DNA of 6,209 nt. Origin: a bacterium (GTDB lineage Bacteria; Patescibacteriota; Minisyncoccia; Minisyncoccales; Minisyncoccaceae). Each line of letters starts with the position of its first letter. The stretch's first letter is position 1. Below, piece by piece: positions 1-5,002 of this stretch. Made by a program: the position numbers and the translations under genes. The stretch lies in contig JALNZJ010000049.1 of assembly GCA_023229485.1 (NCBI GenBank), positions 1 through 6,209 of the forward strand, read 5' to 3'. The notes under the pieces were generated by a model, which was not told where the DNA came from, made no database searches, and saw only the letters and a program-made list of their open reading frames with translations.

Positions 1-33
1 AAATTTTACAGAAACCATTCTCTCGGGCTACTC

Positions 34-61
34 TTTAATTTGTTCCAAAATCTGCTATAAT
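34..61 (+). promoter_or_regulatory. Promoter of alaS (extended -10)
   Basis: A perfect TATAAT lies at 56-61 and is preceded by TGC (53-55), which makes it an extended -10 element. The best -35 is TTTAAT at 34-39 with a 16-base spacer; it matches only three of six consensus bases, which is tolerable for extended -10 promoters. Transcription would start near 67-69, leaving a leader of roughly 23-25 bases before the alaS ATG. No operator-like repeat or riboswitch fits in so short a leader. Confidence 0.65.
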
Positions 62-91
62 ACCACTAGATAACAATAAATAAATTCAGAA

Positions 92-1894
92 ATGACATCA
101 CAGGAATTAAGGGATAAGTTTCTTACTTTTTTCAGAGAGAGAAATCACAAAATAGTCCCATCTTCATCACTTTTACCAACAGACCCAAGCGTACTTCTAA
201 CTACAGCGGGGATGCAACAATTTTCTTTGTATCTATCGGGCAAAAAAGACCCCGTAGAAGAGTTTGGGAATAGACATCTAGCATCTTGTCAGAAATGTTT
301 TCGTACTGGTGACATAGAGGAGATTGGAGACGATACACATCATACGTTTTTTGAGATGCTAGGGAATTGGTCAATCGGCCAAGATGAAAACGGATACTTT
401 AAGTCAGGAGCCATTAAATTTGCAATGGACTTTTTGGTTGATGAACTTGGACTAGATAAAAATAATTTTTACGTTACAGTTTTTAGAGGAGAAAATGGAA
501 TTGAAAAGGATGAAGAAGCAATAAACATTTGGCTAGAGCATGGCATTGCCCGGGATAGGATTATTGAGTGTAGTGCTAAAGATAATTTTTGGGGACCAGT
601 TAGTAATATTGGACCCTGCGGTCCTTGTTCGGAAATACATTATGATCGGGGCGAACACTTAGGCTGTAATCGACCAGATTGCGGTCCCAACTGTGATCAT
701 TGTAAAAGAGTCGTTGAAATCTGGAATCTTGTTTTTATGCAGTATAATCGTAATGAAGATGGCAAGTATGAGCTTTTGAATCAAACCAACATTGATACTG
801 GGATTGGATTTGAAAGACTTTTATCAATACTAAATGAAAGTAGTTCTGCTTACGAAACAGATATTTTTGAGGGGATGATTAAAAAAATAGAGCAATCTTC
901 AGGAAAAAAATACAAAGAAAATAAACAAGCTTTTCGCATCGTAGTAGATCACACTAGAAGTGCTATATTTTTAGCAGGAGATGGCGTCGAGCCATCAAAC
1001 GTCGGTCAAGGATATATTTTACGAAGAATTATTAGACGATGTGTCAGATATTCAAAAATGATTGGTATTGAAAATAGCATATCCTTGGGAGATTATATTT
1101 TTGAAAAATACGATTCAGTTTATCCCGAATTAGACGGAAGCAAGCAAAAGATTTATAGTGTAATTAGGGCAGAAGAAGAGAAATTTGAAAAAACATTAAA
1201 ATCTGGATTAGCTATTTTGGAAAAACAATTAGAGAATAGTAAAGAAGGTGTTATTAGTGGAGAAGACGCTTTTAATCTATATCAGAGTTACGGTTTTCCA
1301 CTAGAATTAACCGAAGAAATTGTCAGTGAAAAAGGTTTTAAAATAGATAAAGTAAGCTTTCTAGAATCATTAAAAAAACATCAGGATTTATCACGGTCAG
1401 GGGCAGAAAAGAAATTTGGAGGTGTTGGAAAAGATGCTGGAGAGGAGGGTGCAAAATTACACACAGCAACACACTTGCTTCATGCCGCCCTTAGGAAAGT
1501 TTTGGGCAATCATGTGGAGCAAATGGGATCAGATATAAATGTTGAGAGGCTTCGATTTGATTTTGCTCACACACAAAAAGTAACCCCTGAAGAATTAAAA
1601 CAAATAGAACAACTTGTTAATCAAAAGATTAAAGAGAGCCTTGAAGTTAAAAAAGAGGAAATGGCATTGAATGAAGCTTTGGATGTTGGAGCTTTAGCAT
1701 TTTTTAAGGAAAAATATCCAGAAACCGTGAGAGTATGGACTATTGGTGACCCCCAAGCAAGTGAATATTTTTCAAAAGAAATTTGTGCTGGGCCTCATGC
1801 GAATAACACGAGCGAGCTAGGAACCTTTAAGATTATTAAAGAAGAAAGTTCAAGTGCGGGCGTTAGAAGAATAAAAGCAATTTTAATAAAGTAA
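92..1894 (+). CDS. alaS: Alanyl-tRNA synthetase, short form
   Basis: Cytoplasmic class II synthetase that activates alanine, charges tRNA-Ala and clears mischarged Ser/Gly. Visible parts: motif 1 region around 24-44 (SSSLLPTDPSVLLTTAGM), motif 2 around 79-94 (HHTFFEMLGNWS), GPCGPC at 174-179, motif 3 GIGFERL at 237-243, and the tRNA-recognition region about 250-430 (DGVEPSN 297-303, LRRIIRR 310-316). The editing domain has HTATH (His457, His461) and CAGPH (Cys565, His569) as its metal site. A cysteine cluster, Cys192, 197, 201 and 204, could form a zinc knuckle. At 600 residues it lacks two parts of the E. coli enzyme: the beta-barrel before the editing core (no YAESGGQ-type motif) and everything after the editing domain, including C-Ala. 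The protein ends naturally at a TAA after the usual AGVRRIKAI segment, so it is a short form and not a truncation. No Shine-Dalgarno precedes the ATG. The next gene starts 4 bases after the stop. Confidence 0.97.
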   Translation: MTSQELRDKFLTFFRERNHKIVPSSSLLPTDPSVLLTTAGMQQFSLYLSGKKDPVEEFGNRHLASCQKCFRTGDIEEIGDDTHHTFFEMLGNWSIGQDENGYFKSGAIKFAMDFLVDELGLDKNNFYVTVFRGENGIEKDEEAINIWLEHGIARDRIIECSAKDNFWGPVSNIGPCGPCSEIHYDRGEHLGCNRPDCGPNCDHCKRVVEIWNLVFMQYNRNEDGKYELLNQTNIDTGIGFERLLSILNESSSAYETDIFEGMIKKIEQSSGKKYKENKQAFRIVVDHTRSAIFLAGDGVEPSNVGQGYILRRIIRRCVRYSKMIGIENSISLGDYIFEKYDSVYPELDGSKQKIYSVIRAEEEKFEKTLKSGLAILEKQLENSKEGVISGEDAFNLYQSYGFPLELTEEIVSEKGFKIDKVSFLESLKKHQDLSRSGAEKKFGGVGKDAGEEGAKLHTATHLLHAALRKVLGNHVEQMGSDINVERLRFDFAHTQKVTPEELKQIEQLVNQKIKESLEVKKEEMALNEALDVGALAFFKEKYPETVRVWTIGDPQASEYFSKEICAGPHANNTSELGTFKIIKEESSSAGVRRIKAILIK

Positions 1895-1898
1895 AAAT

Positions 1899-3185
1899 AT
1901 GCGAAAAAAAATCTACGACATTATTCCACCAAATAAAATAGAGCAACACGAGCAATCAGCACAACCAATAGAAGAATTAGAAGTTCAAGTAAAAGAAATG
2001 CCAACTTACAACCCTGAAAAAAGAAAAAAATCAAGAAAAAGCTTTAAAGGTTTAATTTTTGCTATTTTAGCATTCCTTATCGTGGGAGGAGGGCTCGGAT
2101 TTTATTTTTTGATTGATGCGAAAGCCGAAGTTAAAATATATCCAAGAATACAGCAAGTAAGTGGTGAAAAATCAGTAGTGGTGGCAGTGACAGATAATTT
2201 TGAATTACGAGAAGGTGACACTAGAATTGTTTTGAGCGGTAAGGAATTTAATGATGAGCAAACTTATACATCAAAAATAAGAGCAACCGGCAGTGCTGGT
2301 GGTGGAGGAATCGCAAAGGGAAAAATAAAAGTTTATAATAATTTTAGCCCAGCAACAGCTTTAACATTAAAAACAGGAACTCATTTTCTATCAAACGTAG
2401 GAGAAAAATCTTATCATTCTATTTCCGCCATCAATCTTCCCGCAGCGACCAGCAGTGGCCCTGGAGTAGTGGAGATAGAAATTGAGGCGGATGAACCAGG
2501 AGAAGATTACAATATTGAATCAGCAAAATTCTCAGTTCCTAAACTAAATGGAACAGAATTTTATTCGACAACATGGGCAGAAACATCTTCCGCAATTACA
2601 GGTGGTGCAAAAGGAGACTCCTTGGCAGTCTCGCAGAATGATATAAATACAGCGAAAGATAAATTTAAGATTGAGCAATTAAGTGTTGTAACGTCAGCAC
2701 TATCCTCAAACATTCCTTCTGATTACGTTATTGTCGAGGGGGCTATCATGCAAGATCTTAGCGACTTTAAAGTAAAGGCAAAGTCAGGAGATAAAGTCGA
2801 TTCTTTTGATGTTTCAGGTAAAATAAAGACTAGGATTCTAGCAGTTAAAAAAGTTGATTTAGAAAATTTACTTGGAATTATTGCAAATTTAGAGTATGGT
2901 AAGTCTCCTGTTTATCGAGATTCCAAATTTTCGGCTTCTGGGGTTATTGAAAAGAATAGTTCTTTTGAAATGAACTTGACCGCATCTTCCAATATGTTTA
3001 CTGCTCCAGACAACGACGAGATAATTAAAAAGATTGCAGGAAAGAGCAAAGAAGAAGCAATATTAAAACTAAAAGAAGAAGCTGGTGTCGAAAAAGTAGA
3101 AATTGATATTAATCCTTCATGGAAAGGAAGTATATCAAATAATAAAGATAATATAATAATTAAAATAGAAACATCAGTAAAATAA
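1899..3185 (+). CDS. Single-pass membrane protein, baseplate J-like
   Basis: 428 residues. Residues 1-49 are polar and end in a basic stretch (KRKKSRKSFK, 41-50). One strong membrane segment follows at about 51-72, then some 355 residues rich in Ser, Thr, Gly and beta-strand patterns. By the positive-inside rule the N-terminus is cytoplasmic and the large domain outside. The middle (about 140-225) has the pattern of a short strand, a threshold motif (LKTGTHFLSNVGEKSYHS, 157-174), then AADEPGE-like (196-202) and YNIESAKFSVP (204-214). This resembles proteins annotated as 'baseplate J-like' in CPR genomes; that match is from memory. The C-terminus (about 376-425) has a helix (SKEEAILKLKEEAGV) followed by strands around Trp408. 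There is no lipobox, sortase motif or catalytic signature. It lies 4 bases after alaS and is probably cotranscribed. No phage tail genes are nearby, so a phage role is unlikely; envelope display or adhesion is possible but unproven. Confidence 0.8.
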   Translation: MRKKIYDIIPPNKIEQHEQSAQPIEELEVQVKEMPTYNPEKRKKSRKSFKGLIFAILAFLIVGGGLGFYFLIDAKAEVKIYPRIQQVSGEKSVVVAVTDNFELREGDTRIVLSGKEFNDEQTYTSKIRATGSAGGGGIAKGKIKVYNNFSPATALTLKTGTHFLSNVGEKSYHSISAINLPAATSSGPGVVEIEIEADEPGEDYNIESAKFSVPKLNGTEFYSTTWAETSSAITGGAKGDSLAVSQNDINTAKDKFKIEQLSVVTSALSSNIPSDYVIVEGAIMQDLSDFKVKAKSGDKVDSFDVSGKIKTRILAVKKVDLENLLGIIANLEYGKSPVYRDSKFSASGVIEKNSSFEMNLTASSNMFTAPDNDEIIKKIAGKSKEEAILKLKEEAGVEKVEIDINPSWKGSISNNKDNIIIKIETSVK

Positions 3186-3206
3186 GTAAATTCGGTTAGA
3201 TTGATT
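3175..3206 (+). repeat. Direct repeat copy A (overlaps gene 3' end)
   Basis: This copy spans the last codons and stop of the membrane-protein gene plus 21 bases beyond it. It is almost repeated at 3370-3402. Shared blocks are CAGTAAAATAA, ATTCGGTT and AGATTGATT, giving about 30 identical columns of 34 with small gaps. Similarity continues weakly upstream, but there both copies are AT-rich and the alignment is not decisive. Confidence 0.75.
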
Positions 3207-3243
3207 CTGAAGTAATAAAGGAAAAATAAAAACCTTTAAGAAT

Positions 3244-3302
3244 ATAGGGTTAACGAGTCCGTTAGGACGAAGAAACCCTATCTTATTGTTTTAATACTTT
3301 TC
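3244..3302 (+). terminator. Possible intrinsic terminator of the alaS unit
   Basis: A perfect 8-base-pair stem, ATAGGGTT (3244-3251) with AACCCTAT (3274-3281), encloses a symmetrical 5x5 purine-rich internal loop (AACGA 3252-3256, GAAGA 3269-3273) and an apical GTCC-GTTA-GGAC hairpin (3257-3268). It is followed by a T-rich but interrupted tract (3282-3302). Its location 58 bases after the last stop codon suits termination. The imperfect T tract and large internal loop are unusual for a terminator, so another RNA role is possible. The other strand also has a T-rich run beyond the stem, so it could act in both directions. Confidence 0.4.
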
Positions 3303-3317
3303 TCCCCTTGGCATGCT

Positions 3318-3341
3318 CAAGTTTTGCTATTTAAAAGCTTG
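3318..3341. repeat. Small bulged hairpin
   Basis: CAAGTTTT (3318-3325) pairs with AAAA (3333-3336) and CTTG (3338-3341), with G3337 bulged and a 7-base loop. The CAAG strand could instead pair with CTTG at 3308-3311. Function unknown; it may be chance in AT-rich sequence. Confidence 0.3.
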
Positions 3342-3369
3342 AATATTATAAATAGTAATAATAAGACAC

Positions 3370-3402
3370 CAGTAAAATAAATAATTCGGTTTTAGATTGA
3401 TT
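3370..3402 (+). repeat. Direct repeat copy B
   Basis: Near-copy of 3175-3206, about 195 bases downstream. In the corresponding frame it reads T-P-V-K-stop against T-S-V-K-stop at the true gene end. A reading frame without ATG is open from 3240 to this stop (46 codons), too little to call a pseudogene. The copy most likely marks an old duplication of the gene tail or of a 3'-end element, though a tandem paralogue lost by deletion would leave the same trace. Confidence 0.7.
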
Positions 3403-3430
3403 GATTTTAGAGCAAAGATATATAAATTCA

Positions 3431-3447
3431 AGTTTGCGAAGCAAACT
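3431..3447. repeat. Perfect hairpin with GCGAAGC apex
   Basis: AGTTTGC (3431-3437) and GCAAACT (3441-3447) form a perfect 7-base-pair stem with a GAA loop. The apex GCGAAGC is a sequence known to form an unusually stable mini-hairpin in DNA. A weak promoter-like pair lies just upstream (TTGATT 3397-3402, 18-base spacer, TATAAA 3421-3426), which would place a transcript start at about the first base of the hairpin. Confidence 0.55.
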
Positions 3448-3515
3448 ACCATTTAAACCATCCCACTCTCTGTCCCATATTAAAATATCATATTTGGTCA
3501 TAAAATTATGTTGAA

Positions 3516-3604
3516 GCTTATTCTTTTCTTGAACTCGAGAGGCTGACTGAGCCGAACGCAAGGAATTTTCCAGCAGGAAAATCCGATTCAAGAAAAGAAA
3601 AAGC
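3516..3604. repeat. Branched inverted repeat (three-way junction)
   Basis: The outer arms are TTCTTTTCTTGAA (3521-3533) and TTCAAGAAAAGAA (3587-3599), a perfect 13-base-pair match. After one A-A mismatch they extend by GCTT (3516-3519) with AAGC (3601-3604), giving 17 pairs in 18 positions. Two further hairpins lie inside: GGCT/AGCC (3541-3544 with 3550-3553, loop GACTG), and a 9-pair stem with one bulged A (3562-3571 with 3576-3584, loop AGCA). The whole 89 bases fold into a three-way junction on either strand. It could be a structured RNA or a small mobile palindromic element; nothing in the window decides. A U-run immediately after the stem is lacking on both strands. Confidence 0.7.
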
Positions 3605-3658
3605 AGAATAAAGAATTTTATACGTTTTTATATTTTAGTTAAAACTATCCCTCATCTC

Positions 3659-3687
3659 TTGACCAAAATTAAAACTTTTGCTATTGT
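3659..3687 (+). promoter_or_regulatory. Promoter of the infA-rpoA cluster
   Basis: TTGACC (3659-3664) and TATTGT (3682-3687) are separated by 17 bases, and TG at 3679-3680 makes it an extended -10. Five of six -35 bases and four of six -10 bases match consensus. Transcription would start near 3693-3696, only about 8-11 bases before the infA ATG at 3704, so the mRNA would have almost no leader. The TTG of this -35 box also opens a frame into infA, but it should not be taken as the start codon. Confidence 0.7.
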
Positions 3688-3703
3688 TTTAATATCTTTT
3701 GAG

Positions 3704-3925
3704 ATGGTTAAACAAAACGATAAAATACTTAGAGAAGGGGTAGTTGAAGAAAGCCTACCCAATGGTTTTTTTAGGGTCGCCATGGAGGATGGCTCTGAAG
3801 TTCTGGCTCATCTAGCCGGGAAACTTCGTATTTTTAAAATAAAAATTCTTCCTGGAGACAGGATTACAGTAGAATTTTCTCCCTACGATAATAGGAGAGG
3901 CAGAATAATTTTTAGAAAGAAATAA
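3704..3925 (+). CDS. infA: Translation initiation factor IF-1
   Basis: A 73-residue OB-fold protein that binds the ribosomal A site of the 30S subunit during initiation with IF-2 and IF-3. Family features are clear: a short polar N-terminus, [19 protein letters not shown] (12-30), LAHLAGKLR (34-42) and the ending [15 protein letters not shown] (59-73). Length equals the family norm of about 72. The frame is open 15 codons further upstream to a TTG at 3659, but that stretch is the promoter and encodes residues foreign to IF-1, so ATG 3704 is chosen. No Shine-Dalgarno precedes it and the predicted leader is about 10 bases, so translation may be nearly leaderless. It is the first gene of the cluster; rpmJ follows after 10 bases. 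Confidence 0.96.
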   Translation: MVKQNDKILREGVVEESLPNGFFRVAMEDGSEVLAHLAGKLRIFKIKILPGDRITVEFSPYDNRRGRIIFRKK

Positions 3926-3935
3926 TATAGTTATT

Positions 3936-4055
3936 ATGAAAGTAAACCCATCAGTCAAAAAAATGTGTATGGACTGCAAGATTGTTCGTCGAAAAGGACG
4001 TGTTTATGTGATTTGTAAGAAAAACCCAAAGCACAAACAAAGACAAGGTGCATAA
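3936..4055 (+). CDS. rpmJ: Large-subunit ribosomal protein bL36
   Basis: A 39-residue protein, the smallest of the 50S subunit, close to the usual 37-38 residues. It begins [11 protein letters not shown] and ends [10 protein letters not shown], both typical of L36. The zinc-ribbon ligands are all present: Cys11, Cys14, Cys27 and His33, so this is the zinc-binding form. It sits between infA (10 bases upstream) and rpsM (27 bases downstream), its standard place in the alpha operon. There is no Shine-Dalgarno; the bases before the ATG are AT-rich. A TATAAT directly follows its stop codon (4056-4061), but no -35 lies at the right distance, so I do not call a promoter there. Confidence 0.96.
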   Translation: MKVNPSVKKMCMDCKIVRRKGRVYVICKKNPKHKQRQGA

Positions 4056-4082
4056 TATAATTTATTAAGATTAAGAGACAAT

Positions 4083-4472
4083 ATGGCAAGAATTATAGGA
4101 ATCAACATTCCTGATGAAAAAACAATTGATATCGGCTTGACTTACATCTATGGAATCGGACCTTCTTTAAGTAAGAGGGTTTTAGCTGAATGTAATATTG
4201 ATTTGAGAAAAAAGGCCAAAGATTTAACTCAAGATGAGATCGGTAGACTAAAACAGGTTATTGAAAAGAACTTCAGGGTCGAAGGAGAACTTCGTAGAGA
4301 CGTTATGATGAACATCAAGCGTCTCAAAGATATTGGCAGCTGGAGAGGAAGTAGACACTCTAAGGGATTACCTGTTAGAGGGCAAACTTCTAGGATTAAC
4401 AGCCGAACCGTACGAGGTAATCGAAGAAATACGGTTGGATCTGGTAGAAAAGCTCCACCTTCTCCAAAATAG
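4083..4472 (+). CDS. rpsM: Small-subunit ribosomal protein uS13
   Basis: A 129-residue head protein of the 30S subunit that contacts 16S rRNA, the 50S bridge and P-site tRNA. It starts MARIIGINIPDEKTIDIGLT and has the GIG turn (24-26) of the helix-two-turns-helix domain, a helical middle (about 48-85), then the tRNA-facing basic tail SWRGSRHSKGLPVRGQTSR (86-104) and NSRTVRGNRR (106-115). Length is slightly above the E. coli protein (118) because of a Ser/Pro/Lys-rich C-terminus (about 117-129). The stop is TAG, the only one in the window; the other complete genes end in TAA. The start has only a weak purine stretch (AAGAGA) upstream. rpsK follows after 63 AT-rich bases. Confidence 0.97.
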   Translation: MARIIGINIPDEKTIDIGLTYIYGIGPSLSKRVLAECNIDLRKKAKDLTQDEIGRLKQVIEKNFRVEGELRRDVMMNIKRLKDIGSWRGSRHSKGLPVRGQTSRINSRTVRGNRRNTVGSGRKAPPSPK

Positions 4473-4482
4473 TCTTAATTTT

Positions 4483-4511
4483 TTAATATTTAAAATTATA
4501 GCAATTATATT
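4483..4511 (+). promoter_or_regulatory. Possible internal promoter before rpsK
   Basis: TTAATA (4483-4488) and TATATT (4506-4511) are 17 bases apart, matching four and five of six consensus bases. The gap is very AT-rich, so chance matches are expected. An 8-base direct repeat, TAGCAATT, occurs at 4499-4506 and 4516-4523, flanking the putative -10. Confidence 0.25.
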
Positions 4512-4535
4512 TAATTAGCAATTGAAGATATCGTT

Positions 4536-4988
4536 ATGGGTAAAAAACATGTTATCAAAAAAACTGAAGAAGAGATGATTAAGGAAGGGGAAGCTGTTGA
4601 GAAGGCAATGCAAAAAAACACTGCAACTACAAGGGCTCCTTTGGGTAAAGAAGGTAGAGTTTACATCTTTAGCTCTTATAACAATACCATTATCAGCTTG
4701 ACTGACGCACTAGGAAACGTTTTAACTGGAAAATCTGCTGGAAAGCTTGGTTTTAAAGGTACCAAAAAGTCTAGTCCGTTTGCTGCTTCTAAGGTGGCTG
4801 AGGCCGTAGGATTGATTGCCGAAAAAACAGGAATGAAAAGATTGCAGATAATAGTAAAGGGTGTCGGCTCTGGAAGAGAATCAGCATTAAGATCAATTGC
4901 CAATCAAGGATTTGAAGTTATATCTATTAAAGATGCAACCCCAATACCACATAATGGTTGTCGAGCTAAAAAACCAAGAAGATTATAA
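4536..4988 (+). CDS. rpsK: Small-subunit ribosomal protein uS11
   Basis: A 150-residue protein of the 30S platform near the mRNA exit site. The conserved core starts at about residue 40 (GRVYIFSSYNNTIISLTD) and includes KSSPFAASKVAEA (78-90), VKGVGSGRESALRSI (107-121) and the hallmark DATPIPHNGCR (133-143), ending KKPRRL. It is about 20 residues longer than E. coli S11 because of a highly charged N-terminal extension (about 1-38: Lys/Glu-rich, probably helical). An internal start, such as Met14 or Met25, would give a more usual length, but the first ATG is in a comparable context, so it is kept. The stop lies 14 bases before the preferred rpsD start, consistent with one transcript. Confidence 0.96.
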   Translation: MGKKHVIKKTEEEMIKEGEAVEKAMQKNTATTRAPLGKEGRVYIFSSYNNTIISLTDALGNVLTGKSAGKLGFKGTKKSSPFAASKVAEAVGLIAEKTGMKRLQIIVKGVGSGRESALRSIANQGFEVISIKDATPIPHNGCRAKKPRRL

Positions 4989-5002
4989 TTGTGAAGCTAA
5001 CT

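Larger units (their letters stand above)
3186..3658. other. Hairpin-rich intergenic region without a clear gene
   Basis: This 473-base gap separates the alaS unit from the ribosomal protein cluster. I find no tRNA, rRNA, tmRNA, RNase P RNA or SRP RNA hallmarks and no credible protein gene. It holds several inverted repeats in series: a weak TAAAGG/CCTTTA stem (3216-3238) with an A-rich 11-base loop, a stem at 3244-3281, a bulged CAAGTTTT stem (3318-3341), a GCGAAGC hairpin (3431-3447) and a branched structure (3516-3604). A copy of the upstream gene's 3' end lies at 3370-3402. The infA promoter begins at 3659. Confidence 0.8.

Noticed and set aside
1..18. A divergent - strand ATG at 18-16 (MVSVKF...) at the left edge.
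   Set aside because: Only six codons are inside the window, so a gene cannot be supported.
3240..3380. A 46-codon + strand frame ending in TPVK-stop, like the tail of the upstream membrane protein.
   Set aside because: No start codon upstream apart from weak alternatives, and only the last few residues clearly match; too little to call a pseudogene. Recorded as a repeat.
3346..3591. An 81-codon open frame on the - strand (with an internal Met start giving 51 residues) across the hairpin region.
   Set aside because: It resembles no family I know, overlaps the branched inverted repeat and the direct repeat copy, ends in a low-complexity Tyr run and has no convincing ribosome site. A TTCAAG/CATAAT promoter-like pair on that strand sits too close to the internal ATG to be persuasive.
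3186..3658. Known structured RNAs (tmRNA, RNase P RNA, SRP RNA, tRNA) in the long spacer.
   Set aside because: None of their conserved sequence blocks, such as a T-arm GTTCRA with acceptor pairing or the SRP GGAAGCAG-type loop, could be found on either strand.
3493..3667. An 8-base inverted match TTTGGTCA / TGACCAAA overlapping the infA -35 box.
   Set aside because: The arms are about 160 bases apart and short; likely chance in a low-complexity, AT-rich spacer.
4333..4518. A 61-codon + strand frame overlapping the end of rpsM.
   Set aside because: It is the +1 shadow of a strongly conserved ribosomal protein gene and has no family features of its own.
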